Of a stretch of 64,000 nt of DNA, positions 55,821-63,740 are shown piece after piece. Position 1 is the stretch's first letter; each line of letters begins with the position of its first letter. A model generated the notes under the pieces. It ran no database searches and was not told the DNA's origin. It saw only the letters and a list, made by a program, of their open reading frames with translations. The DNA comes from Flavobacteriales bacterium (lineage in GTDB: Bacteria; Bacteroidota; Bacteroidia; Flavobacteriales_F; PHOS-HE28): positions 558,001-622,000 of the forward strand of contig JADKHI010000006.1 in NCBI GenBank assembly GCA_016721825.1, written 5' to 3'. A program made the translations under genes and the position numbers.

Positions 55821-56587
55821 CAATGCACCTCGTTGAAGATGGCGCTCAGGCTATCCATCAATTGCACGTTCAAGGCATTCGCACCCCAAGCGGAATCCGT
55901 GCCCGCCACATCCACCCCGCCCATCAGGCGCTCCATGTCCAAGGTGGTCTCGATGGTAAGTGTACCCCCATCAGGGATCTCCAAGTGCATGATCGCCCAG
56001 CCGGTACGGATCAGGTCATCGGTACCGCAGCGGTAAGTGAACGGGGCATCCGTACTGTCCACCAACCCGCTGTTGTCACTATCCCAATGGCCTTCCAACA
56101 CCACGAACCAGAAACCTTGGTCCGCCGCCGGACCCCAGTGCATGTCGGGATCGTTCAGCGGCGCAGGGCTCGTAGCAGGGTCCGCATGGTTCAAAGGATC
56201 GTTCAAACCCATTGTGAAACGGATCTGGTGAGCATGGGAGGCTGTCAGCGACCCTAGCGCAAAGTCATTGGCAGGCTGCGCTGCATCCACAAGCAGTTGC
56301 ACGTTCGGGTACGTGGCCAATACATTCAGTTCGTCATCGACCACATGCAGGTCCGAGAGCAGGAAGCGCACGCGGTCCAAGCTATACAGGTGGCCTAGCG
56401 AGTCCGTGTACTCACTGGTCAATTCATAATCGTGCGTGCCATACTTGAAAACGAAGGCTAGGCGCAGGTCCACCGTGCGCACTTCGCCGTGGTCATCATG
56501 CGGGGCCTCCTCTTCCTTTTTACAACCTGAAAAAAGGCCTATCGAACAGAGCAAGGCCAAGAGGGATGGGTAGATGTTCCGGTTCAT
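55820..56587 (-). CDS. MbnP-family copper-binding lipoprotein
   Basis: A 255-residue protein with lipobox LFSGCKKEE. A His/Asp cluster (PHDDHGEVRTVDLRLAF) leads into the MbnP fold: YSLDRVRFLLSDLHVVDD, HQIRFTMGLNDPLNHADPATSPAPLNDPDMHWG and GFWFVVLEGHWDSDNSG. Several Trp residues lie in the region where MbnP proteins carry an oxidised Trp; I cannot assign which. The family binds copper in the periplasm. It is the first gene of a three-gene minus-strand unit with the MbnH-like and T9SS propeller genes. Confidence 0.87.
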   Translation of the reverse strand: MNRNIYPSLLALLCSIGLFSGCKKEEEAPHDDHGEVRTVDLRLAFVFKYGTHDYELTSEYTDSLGHLYSLDRVRFLLSDLHVVDDELNVLATYPNVQLLVDAAQPANDFALGSLTASHAHQIRFTMGLNDPLNHADPATSPAPLNDPDMHWGPAADQGFWFVVLEGHWDSDNSGLVDSTDAPFTYRCGTDDLIRTGWAIMHLEIPDGGTLTIETTLDMERLMGGVDVAGTDSAWGANALNVQLMDSLSAIFNEVH

Positions 56588-56852
56588 GGGGTCCCGAAGG
56601 TAGCTGACCGAGTAGAACCCCTACCCCACCGCCACGCGCCCTTGGGGTGGATAGTGGGAATCCCAAAACTCTGAAGGAAAGGCTCCCAAGGCCCTTCCTC
56701 CATAACGCTTTCTCCGAAGTGACCCCTAGGGTCGAAGGGTCGAACCCGGCACTCCTATCATCCGGGATCACAGCGTTGGCCTCTGAGCGTTTGCCCAGCC
56801 CTTCAATTCGTTTGGTCGGGCGCTTCTTCGCCCTCCAAGGGCACCCCCGAAA

Positions 56853-56874
56853 AACTACCTGGAAACTGGTAGTT
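56853..56874. promoter_or_regulatory. Candidate operator dyad 1 (TACCTGGAAACTGGTA core)
   Basis: AACTACC (56853-56859) and GGTAGTT (56868-56874) flank an 8-nt centre TGGAAACT. The 16-bp core lies at 56856-56871. Its centre is 53 bp from that of dyad 2, about five helical turns. Confidence 0.55.
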
Positions 56875-56899
56875 CCGCCCCCACGTCCGGAGCTATCCC

Positions 56900-56933
56900 C
56901 CCAAAAAATACCGGTTTCCGGGTATTTTTTGGG
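56900..56933. promoter_or_regulatory. Candidate operator dyad 2 (13-bp perfect arms)
   Basis: CCCAAAAAATACC (56900-56912) and its exact complement (56921-56933) flank GGTTTCCG. The core 56909-56924 is the reverse complement of the 16-mer at 32319-32334. The dyad ends 44 bp before the response regulator ATG. The T-rich right arm also allows a terminator reading, but no gene ends just upstream on the plus strand. Confidence 0.6.
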
Positions 56934-56977
56934 AGCCTTCCGCTTGCCAGTTTCGGTGCAACCAAACACACCTGCCC

Positions 56978-57658
56978 ATGCGCAAGACCACCGGACCGAG
57001 CGAAGCGCTGTTGAACCTGGCCATTGTGGACGACCACCCGCTTATGCGCACGGGCTTCGCCGCCTTGGTTGAGCGATGGCCGCATGGCCGGGTGGTGCTG
57101 CAGGCCGAAGATGGGGTGGATTATGAACGCCAATGCGCCGAGGTGGGCCACATCCACATCGCCGTGGTGGACCTGTGCATGCCGCGGCGCGATGGCTACG
57201 AGACCATCCGCTGCATTCGGCGCGACAGCCCGCGCACCATGCCGCTGGCCTTCGCCGTGGACCCCACACCCCATGCCATCAGCCGGGCCGTGCGCGTGGG
57301 CGCACGCGGCATTGTGGCCAAGAACGTGGACGCCACGGCCCTCTTCAAAGCGCTGGACCACCTGCGCCTGGCCGGTTTCCACTACAACGACCTGCTGAGC
57401 CGCCAGCTGCACCGCGCCTTGGAACAGGAGGTGGAGAAGCGCAGCCCCGATGCCCTCTGGGCCGCCCTTACCGATCGCGAGCGGGAGTTCGTGCTGCTGT
57501 ATACCGACCCGGCAGTGCCCACGATGCTGGCCGTGGCCGAGCGCATGGGGCTGGAGCGCAGCACCGTGGAGACGCACCGCAGCAAGGTGGCCGCCAAGCT
57601 TGGCGTGCACAGCAAGGCCGAGCTGGTGCGCATGGTGTTGGAACATGGTTGGAAGTGA
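56978..57658 (+). CDS. LuxR/NarL-type response regulator
   Basis: A 226-residue two-domain regulator. The receiver domain (about 12-135) has the acidic pair Asp18-Asp19 in AIVDDHPLMR, the phosphoacceptor Asp65 in VVDLCMP, and GARGIVAKNVD at the usual lysine. The GerE/LuxR helix-turn-helix (about 160-222) has LTDREREFVLLY, MLAVAERMGLERSTVETHRSKVAAKLGVHSKAELV. No sensor kinase gene adjoins it. Two TACC-N8-GGTA dyads upstream suggest autoregulation, and the same dyad before genes at 28776 and 32281 suggests targets. Confidence 0.9.
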   Translation: MRKTTGPSEALLNLAIVDDHPLMRTGFAALVERWPHGRVVLQAEDGVDYERQCAEVGHIHIAVVDLCMPRRDGYETIRCIRRDSPRTMPLAFAVDPTPHAISRAVRVGARGIVAKNVDATALFKALDHLRLAGFHYNDLLSRQLHRALEQEVEKRSPDALWAALTDREREFVLLYTDPAVPTMLAVAERMGLERSTVETHRSKVAAKLGVHSKAELVRMVLEHGWK

Positions 57659-58614
57659 ACAGGGGACCGTGCAGGCTCTAAAGGCCACCGGCATACCCGC
57701 TCGTAGTAGCGGACGACCGCACCAGCACGGTGCCTTGCGCAGTGGCTTTGCCGGTGGGCCACCTGAGCAGCTAGGCCGATGTTGCGCCAACGCAACAGGC
57801 CGGTGCGGTCACACAAGCGGATGGGATGACACCAGGTGATGACCCTGTGTTCTCCGAAGAGGTTGGCGCGAGAACAGGAAATGACTCCGGGTTCACCGAA
57901 GAGGGCGGCGTGCCGCCAGGAGATGATGCCGTGGCCATAGCTGAGGATGGCGCGACAACATGAGATGACGGCGTGATCACAGATGATGACGACGCGACAA
58001 CATGTGATGACGGCGTGATCACACAAGGTGACGACGCGACAACATGTGATGACGGCGTGATCACACAAGATGACGGCGCGACAACATGTGATGACGGCGT
58101 GATCACATAAGATGACGGCGCGACAACATGTGATGACGGCGTGATCACACAAGGTGACGACGCGACAACATGTGATGATGGCGTGATCACATATACTGAT
58201 GACGCGACAACATGTGATGACGGCGTGATCACATATACTGATGACGCGACAACATGTGATGACGGCGTGATCACATAAGATGATGACGTGACAACATGTA
58301 ATGACGGCGTGATCACACATAATGACGACGCGACTACATGTAATGACGGCGTGATCACACAAGGTGACGACGCGACAACATGTGATGACGGCGTCATCAT
58401 AGTTGATGGTGGCGCGTGCACATGGGGTCGGACGGTCGGAGATACTGAATTCCTGAAGCCCTTGCCGGGCCTGGTTCTCAGAAGGCCTTCTCCGGTCTGG
58501 ACCGGATGCCCCAACCTCCTGTCCGGACAGGAGGAAAAAAACGCCGTTCGGCAGGCTTCGGTACAAAGCCCCACAACCAACGCTTTTGTGGGTTCAGCAT
58601 GAAGGCCCTCAGAC
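57659..58614. other. Intergenic region dominated by tandem array 2
   Basis: This 956-bp gap has an unremarkable 135-bp left part, the 42-bp-period array (57793-58416), and about 200 bp before the FN3 ATG at 58615. Long open frames on both strands here are a by-product of the 42-bp (14-codon) period. Confidence 0.6.
57793..58416. repeat. Tandem array 2: about fifteen 42-bp units
   Basis: The palindrome GTGATCAC recurs at 57973, 58015, 58057, 58099, 58141, 58183, 58225, 58267, 58309 and 58351, exactly 42 bp apart. A degenerate copy sits at 58393 (GTCATCAT). Decayed units at 57805, 57847, 57889 and 57931 keep the register. The plus-strand 14-codon reading is GVITQGDDATTCDD, but TGA (57961) and three TAA codons interrupt it. 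There are no spacers, so it is not a CRISPR array. Intact units differ mainly in the six bases after GTGATCACA. Confidence 0.92.
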
Positions 58615-59247
58615 ATGAAAAAGGTATGGTACGCAGTAAAGCTTGGACATAGCCAAGTGACCTTTGTGGCCCTGGTCGATAAGAGCCGCACGAACATTAC
58701 GATGCTGACGGGCAACGCGGAGTTTCCGACGCCGAACCCCAAGCTCACGGACTTCGGGCTCGCCACCGACCGGTTGGACACCGCGGTCCAGGCCTACGCC
58801 TTCAGCCGCAGCCGCTTGGACAAGGAGGAACGTGATCTGGCCTTCGCCGATCTGAAGTCCATGCGGGCGGATCTGGGGGCCTATGTGCAGACCACCTGTG
58901 CCGGAGACCAGGAACTGATCACCAGCGCGGGCTTCGAAACGATGAAGAGCCGCCAGCCGATCGGCCAGCTTCCCGCCCCGACGGATGTGCGTGCCGTGGT
59001 GCGCCCCTACCCCGGCAGCTTGGAAGTGCGCTTCGGTGGTGTGAAAGGTCGCTTGAGCTACAAGCTCTACATCTGCAAAGGCGACCCGTTGGTGGAGGCG
59101 AATTGGGAACTGTACACCGTGACCGGTAAGACCCGTGTGGTGGTGGACGGTCTCGAGAGCAACGCCACCTATTGCTTCCGTGTGATGGCCCTGGGTGCCG
59201 CCGGCCTGAGCCCGGTGAGCGACTTCGCCAGCGCCAAAGCCGCCTAA
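58615..59247 (+). CDS. FN3-domain protein with helical TGNxxFPTP N-terminal module (copy 2)
   Basis: A 210-residue protein from ATG 58615. The helical module (about 1-110) contains MLTGNAEFPTPNPKLTDFGLATDR. The FN3-like domain (about 118-210) contains SLEVRFGGVKGRLSYKLYICKGD, TRVVVDGLESNATYCFRVMALGAAGLSP and the AKAA end. It is the paralogue of 32969-33586. The first 28 residues differ most between the two (AVKLGHSQVTFVALVDKSRTN here). No signal peptide is obvious. Like its paralogue, it follows a 42-bp-period array and is followed by a GC-rich hairpin. Confidence 0.82.
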   Translation: MKKVWYAVKLGHSQVTFVALVDKSRTNITMLTGNAEFPTPNPKLTDFGLATDRLDTAVQAYAFSRSRLDKEERDLAFADLKSMRADLGAYVQTTCAGDQELITSAGFETMKSRQPIGQLPAPTDVRAVVRPYPGSLEVRFGGVKGRLSYKLYICKGDPLVEANWELYTVTGKTRVVVDGLESNATYCFRVMALGAAGLSPVSDFASAKAA

Positions 59248-59275
59248 GCGAAGCCTGAGGCAACGCTACGCTCCA

Positions 59276-59326
59276 CGCCCCTGCCCCGCGTTCCGGATCC
59301 CTTCCCGGAATGGCGGGGTCGGGGCG
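59276..59326 (+). terminator. GC-rich hairpin after the FN3 gene
   Basis: CGCCCCTGCCCCGCGTTCCGG pairs imperfectly with the complementary GGAATGGCGGGG...CGGGGCG around an ATCCCTT centre, 29 bp after the FN3 stop. There is no T-run. Confidence 0.55.
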
Positions 59327-59406
59327 TTAGAGAGCGCCTTGTGCAACGCCCGTGTAACGTCGACCCCCCGGGTCGACAACCGACCACAAGGCCTGAACAA
59401 CACCCC

Positions 59407-60192
59407 ATGATCCGACCGCTCACCACCCAAGACCTTCCCGCTGCCGCACAGCTTACCGCTGGTGATCGCACCGCGTTGTTGGGCCACCTGCGCTGGCAAC
59501 TGCACACGCCATACGCCAGCACCTTCATTGTGCAACAGGATACAGCGCTGGTCGGTGTGGCCTGCTGCATCAAGCACACTTCAAGCGCGCACATCGGGCA
59601 CGTGTTCATCCACCCGGCCCATCGGCGCAAGGGCCTCGGCAGCGTTCTGGTGCAGCACCTGAGCGCCCACTGCGAGGGCAACGGATGCACCACCCAGATC
59701 ACTCAGATCCCGGAAACGGATCTCGGCTTCTGGAAGGCGATGACATTCACCCAACAATCCAACTTCGTACGCTACAGCGGTGGCCTGCACATCGATGCGA
59801 GCCGTGATGAAGTGCTGCTCTTGGAACCACAACACACGCTGGCCCTGCTCCGATTGGACGAACGCGCCACCGGCGAGGATCGACGTGCACTGCTGTTGGA
59901 ACACCGCTTCGTGGCCCACACCTATGTGGAACAAGGGCTGGTGCGTGGCGGGCTGTGGCCCTTGCTCGGTCACGGCCTTGTGCTTGCTGACAGTGCTGCC
60001 GTGGGCTTGGAACTGCAACGCTGGTTGCTGCCGCACCAACAACACATCGTGGTGCCCGAAGCGAATGCCGCGGCCTGTGCGCACTTGCTGGAACGCAACT
60101 ACACACCGACCTCCGCTGGTGTGCGCCTGGTGCGCGGACCGCTTCTGCCCTACCGACCGGAGCTGATCTATGCGTGGCCGTGGGGGGTGTGA
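59407..60192 (+). CDS. GNAT-family N-acetyltransferase
   Basis: A 261-residue protein. The acetyl-CoA-binding core shows HIGHVFIHPAHRRKGLGSVLVQHL near residues 62-82 (motif A, RRKGLGS) with TLVGVACC-like strand 4 before it and GFWKAMTFTQQSNFVRY after it. A second half (about 140-261) is a degenerate GNAT repeat without motif A. The substrate is unknown. It is flanked by terminator hairpins on both sides, so it is probably monocistronic. Confidence 0.85.
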   Translation: MIRPLTTQDLPAAAQLTAGDRTALLGHLRWQLHTPYASTFIVQQDTALVGVACCIKHTSSAHIGHVFIHPAHRRKGLGSVLVQHLSAHCEGNGCTTQITQIPETDLGFWKAMTFTQQSNFVRYSGGLHIDASRDEVLLLEPQHTLALLRLDERATGEDRRALLLEHRFVAHTYVEQGLVRGGLWPLLGHGLVLADSAAVGLELQRWLLPHQQHIVVPEANAAACAHLLERNYTPTSAGVRLVRGPLLPYRPELIYAWPWGV

Positions 60193-60603
60193 GCAGCACG
60201 AATAGCGATCGCACCGGACACTGAGCCCGCCTTTGCCATGGATACTCGTTCCGAACACGGCCCGTACCGATCCTCTAGGCCGTAAGTCCGTCGTGGCTTC
60301 CCCGCTCACCCGGAAGATCGTGGCGCAACGTGAAACCCCGGCGCTTCCGCCGGGGTTTTCACGTTTTAGGGTCCGTGCGCTAGCGTGGGCGCATGGTTGT
60401 CTTATGACGATTCTCCAAAAGATCGATCCTTACTTCGCCGAAACGGCTCTTCAAAGACACGGTCGGCCTTTGACCATTCAGGAGCGTCTCTACCTGCTAC
60501 CGTGAAGCTTCACGCAGTGGTGGTGTGGAGATAACACATGGGCCGCAGTTTTGAGGGGGCGGATCGGAGCCGCACCGGCACCTACCGACCATCGCTCAAA
60601 GCC
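60193..60603. other. Intergenic region with terminator and unassigned short frame
   Basis: 411 bp. The terminator at 60329-60367 follows the GNAT gene. A 33-codon frame at 60404-60505 (TILQKIDPYFAETALQRHGR...) has plausible composition but no recognisable relative, so it is only noted. Confidence 0.4.
60329..60367 (+). terminator. Rho-independent terminator
   Basis: CGTGAAACCCCGGCG (60329-60343) pairs with CGCCGGGGTTTTCACG (60348-60363) around CTTC, one bulged base, followed by TTTT. It lies 136 bp after the GNAT stop. Confidence 0.85.
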
Positions 60604-62520
60604 ATGCGACCATTGAACATCTGCGCGCTCGCGATCCTGGTCCTGAGCAGCGCCGCCATCGCACCGGCCCCAGTTGAGGAGCCCTACCAGGCCCGTTATG
60701 CCCATTGCCTTGGTGACCTTCGGACCCAACTGCAGGCGCTGTCGGTGGCCATCGGGGACATGAAGCGTACCGACGCGAACAGCGTGTCGAGCATCCGCAG
60801 TTCCATCCACACCACACGGCGTGCGCTGAAGGCCTTCGACCTGTGGGCCCGCTACCTGGACCCGATCAACCACCGCCGGTTGAACGGCCCGTTGCCTGTG
60901 GAATGGGAGACGGAGGTGTTCGAGAAATACGAGAAGCCCTACCGCAGGGAAGGTGCTGGACTGACGCTTGCCGAACTCTACCTGGATGAGGCGGGGTGCG
61001 AAAAGGACAGCCTGCTGCGCTTGGTGAGCGCATCGCTTACGGCGTTGGGCAGCTACGAGGCCGACTCGGTAACAACGCACCTTTCAACACCGGACCACTT
61101 TCTGTTCTGCAACCGCTTGATGCTGCTGAACCTGGCGGCCATCTACACCACAGGCTTTGAATGTCCGGACACGACCCGCGTGATCCCCGAGCTAAGGGAC
61201 ATGCTAGCTGAGCTAAGAACCTCCACTGAGGCCTTCAATAGCACCTTTCCCGAGGCCGCACTGCCCCGGGTCTATGCCGAGCGTCTGGCGGCCGCGATCG
61301 GGTTCGTGAACGCACAGCCCAGTGCATACAGTGCGTTCGATCATTTCACCTTCATACGTGATCATATCTCGCCTCTGTTCGGCATGAACCAGGAACACAT
61401 CCGCAGCACGGGCGCGCGCAGTCGCAGCTGGATGGACTACTCCTTGAACAACAATGCGCGTTCGATCTTCGCCAAGGACCTTTACATCGGACAGGATGCG
61501 AAAGGCGTGTTCCGCCGGGTGGATGATCCGAACGTGTTGGCCGAAGTGCGTCGACTGGGTCACACCTTGTTCATGGACCCCCTCCTATCCGGAAACAACG
61601 AACGCAGTTGCGCCTCGTGTCACAGGCCGGAAATGTGCTTCACCGATACGGTATTGGTCACGCCGATCGCCTTTGACCACAAGGGCTCACTGCCCCGCAA
61701 CGCACCCTCCCTGGTGAACGCTGACCTGAACCACTTGTTGATGCAGGATGGTCGGCACATCGCTCTTCAAACGCAAGCCCACGCTGTGCTCACCGCCCCC
61801 ACGGAAATGGGCGCAGAACCGAACACCACCTTGAAGAAGGTGATGGACTGCCCGGAATACCGGCAGGCCTTCAGCGCCTTGCTCCGCCACACACCTACGC
61901 GACCCGAGGTGTCGATGGACCACCTGCTGTCGGCGATCACGCTGTACTACTCCTCGCTCAGCGTGTATGCCTCCACGTTCGACGATGCGATGAACCATGC
62001 CACCACTGCGGACGATGCTGTCCGCCAAGGCTTCAACCTGTTCATGAGCAAGGCACAATGTGCTACGTGCCATTTCGTTCCGCATTTCAATGGTGTGAAG
62101 CCCCCCTACATCGGTTCGGAGTTCGAGGTGATCGGTGTGCCGGAGGACCTGGCCTACGCCATGCTCAGTGATGATGCCGGGCGCTTCGACGTGAATCCAG
62201 CTGAGGAGACGCTCCATGCCTTCCGTACCGGCGGTCTGCGGAACATCGCACGCACAGCGCCTTACATGCACAACGGCGTGTTCCCTACACTACGTGAGGT
62301 CATCGACCTGTACGACGCCGGTGGCGGTGCAGGGCACGGGCTCGATGTGGCCAACCAGACGCTCTCTTCCTACTCCCTGGACCTTTCTGACAATGACAAG
62401 CTGCGGCTGGAAGCGTTCATGCGCTCCCTGAATGAGGACCTGCCCGCACAAGCTCGATTGCCCCTGCCTGCCTCGAAGAACAAGGAACTCAATGCCCGGA
62501 GACCAGGAGGCATCTACTGA
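60604..62520 (+). CDS. Large dihaem cytochrome c peroxidase-like protein with imelysin-like N-terminal half
   Basis: A 638-residue protein from ATG 60604 with a signal peptide (CALAILVLSSAAIAPA). The N-terminal 300 residues are mostly helical and acidic (for example LRTQLQALSVAIGDMKR, SSIRSSIHTTRRALKAFDLWARYLDP) and recall imelysin-like iron-related proteins. The C-terminal half is the MauG/CcpA peroxidase fold with haem motifs CASCHR and CATCHF, LPRNAPSLVNADLNHLLMQDGR and FRTGGLRNIARTAPYMHNGVFPTLREVIDLYD. It is followed by a monohaem cytochrome 6 bp downstream, a likely electron partner. Confidence 0.88.
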   Translation: MRPLNICALAILVLSSAAIAPAPVEEPYQARYAHCLGDLRTQLQALSVAIGDMKRTDANSVSSIRSSIHTTRRALKAFDLWARYLDPINHRRLNGPLPVEWETEVFEKYEKPYRREGAGLTLAELYLDEAGCEKDSLLRLVSASLTALGSYEADSVTTHLSTPDHFLFCNRLMLLNLAAIYTTGFECPDTTRVIPELRDMLAELRTSTEAFNSTFPEAALPRVYAERLAAAIGFVNAQPSAYSAFDHFTFIRDHISPLFGMNQEHIRSTGARSRSWMDYSLNNNARSIFAKDLYIGQDAKGVFRRVDDPNVLAEVRRLGHTLFMDPLLSGNNERSCASCHRPEMCFTDTVLVTPIAFDHKGSLPRNAPSLVNADLNHLLMQDGRHIALQTQAHAVLTAPTEMGAEPNTTLKKVMDCPEYRQAFSALLRHTPTRPEVSMDHLLSAITLYYSSLSVYASTFDDAMNHATTADDAVRQGFNLFMSKAQCATCHFVPHFNGVKPPYIGSEFEVIGVPEDLAYAMLSDDAGRFDVNPAEETLHAFRTGGLRNIARTAPYMHNGVFPTLREVIDLYDAGGGAGHGLDVANQTLSSYSLDLSDNDKLRLEAFMRSLNEDLPAQARLPLPASKNKELNARRPGGIY

Positions 62521-62526
62521 ACCCAC

Positions 62527-62937
62527 ATGAAGCGCTTTCCACTACCAGCTTTGGGCATCCTGATCACGGTGATCACCTTGCAGCGCTGTGCGCCCAAGGC
62601 CGAGCTACCACACACTTATCCGGCCAATGGGAACACGGACCTGCGAGGGGACTTCACGGCCCAGTTCCAACGAGGAGAGAAGCTGTATGGGCTGAATTGC
62701 GGTGGTTGCCACAACAAGCGCGTGAACGGGCGCACCGTGATCCCCGATTTCTCAGCACCGCAATTGCTCGACTATGAAATGCGGACGCAATACCCCTCAC
62801 ATGGCGAGAAGCTCCATGATTCCCGCGTCTCGAAGGAAGAGCTGGACGACATCCAAGTGTTCCTGTTGCATCGCCGACCCAGCGGGCATCCGATCTCTCC
62901 ACCGCCAGTACCTGGACCACCACCCAAGATGAACTGA
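62527..62937 (+). CDS. Monohaem c-type cytochrome lipoprotein
   Basis: A 136-residue protein with a lipobox-like segment (VITLQRCAPK) and one haem motif CGGCHNK near residues 58-64. FQRGEKLYGLNCGGCHN and EELDDIQVFLLHRR fit a small class I cytochrome. The tail is Pro-rich (SPPPVPGPPPKMN). It is the second gene of a two-gene unit with the dihaem peroxidase. Confidence 0.85.
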   Translation: MKRFPLPALGILITVITLQRCAPKAELPHTYPANGNTDLRGDFTAQFQRGEKLYGLNCGGCHNKRVNGRTVIPDFSAPQLLDYEMRTQYPSHGEKLHDSRVSKEELDDIQVFLLHRRPSGHPISPPPVPGPPPKMN

Positions 62938-63010
62938 GCCACCCCGGCCCAGACCCATAGCGCCTCGCAGATAGGCCTTGCACTTCGTCAACGCCTTGAA
63001 TGGATCGAAC

Positions 63011-63652
63011 ATGCTGCATCGGATCTGCTTCATGACCTGGCCGGCCAGCGGACCGGTCTTGGTGTTGCTGGCCACAAGCCTGCTCTCCATGGACACGGCC
63101 GTGGTCCCAAAGGTGCCAACGCCCCGGGGTTGTTCGGCCGCCATGCCGACCCGTGCGGAACGCAGCCCGCTGACACCACCAGCAGACTTCATCATTTCCG
63201 CCACGGCGAACTATGAATGGCTGGTGAACGGTGTGGTGCAGCCGAACCTGACACTGACCCGCGGGACAACATACATGTTCGATCTGACCGCCTTCAGCGA
63301 CGAGCATCCGTTCATGATCAACGACCAGCAGAACAACCCGTTCGGCACCATCTTCCTTCCCCAATCCTATGGAAGCGTGGTCAGCTTCACCCCTACGCTG
63401 ACCATGCCGGGCGCCATCTACTACCATTGCTCGATACACTACGGCATCAAGGGTCCTATCACGCTCATTTCACCATCGTGTACCGGCGACCTGAACGGCG
63501 ACCTGAGCGTGAACGCGAGCGACTTCGGGATCTTCGTGGCCGCATTCGGCACCATGTGTGCGGCTTGCGCTGCGGACCTGAACGACGATGGTTCAGTGAA
63601 CACCACTGACTTCGGCTTCTTCGTCAGCAACTATGGTTCATCGTGCGACTAG
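63011..63652 (+). CDS. Secreted cupredoxin-like protein with dockerin-type repeats
   Basis: A 213-residue protein from ATG 63011 (an upstream TTG at 62978 is possible). After a leader (ASGPVLVLLATSLLSMD), residues about 55-150 form a plastocyanin-like domain: RGTTYMFDLTAFSDEHPFMIN provides His, and YYHCSIHYGIKGPITL provides the Cys-His part of a type 1 copper site. Two dockerin/EF-hand-like elements follow: DLNGDLSVNASDFGIFVAAFG and DLNDDGSVNTTDFGFFVSNYG. These may bind Ca2+. It lies 73 bp after the cytochrome gene, suggesting an electron-transfer set. No T9SS domain was seen. Confidence 0.82.
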   Translation: MLHRICFMTWPASGPVLVLLATSLLSMDTAVVPKVPTPRGCSAAMPTRAERSPLTPPADFIISATANYEWLVNGVVQPNLTLTRGTTYMFDLTAFSDEHPFMINDQQNNPFGTIFLPQSYGSVVSFTPTLTMPGAIYYHCSIHYGIKGPITLISPSCTGDLNGDLSVNASDFGIFVAAFGTMCAACAADLNDDGSVNTTDFGFFVSNYGSSCD

Positions 63653-63740
63653 AACATTGGCTACCACTGGACAGCACGCCGCGTTCGGTGCTTGCGCTCC
63701 TGTTACCCTGACCTCGTTCTCGTAGCTGGCAAGGACCGTC

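Larger units (their letters stand above)
56588..56977. other. Divergent regulatory region with two related dyads
   Basis: 390 bp between the MbnP-like gene (minus) and the response regulator (plus). The half near the regulator holds two inverted repeats (56853-56874 and 56900-56933). The rest shows no gene or RNA. Confidence 0.55.

Noticed and set aside
57793..58416. CRISPR array
   Set aside because: Units are contiguous 42-bp repeats with no unique spacers, and no cas genes are in the window.
57382..58781. Long minus-strand proteins (up to 394 residues) through array 2
   Set aside because: Open only because a 14-codon period keeps frames free of stops; they run antisense into the response regulator and FN3 genes and have repetitive, implausible composition.
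60233..60505. 90-residue small protein
   Set aside because: The frame runs through a strong terminator hairpin at 60329-60367.
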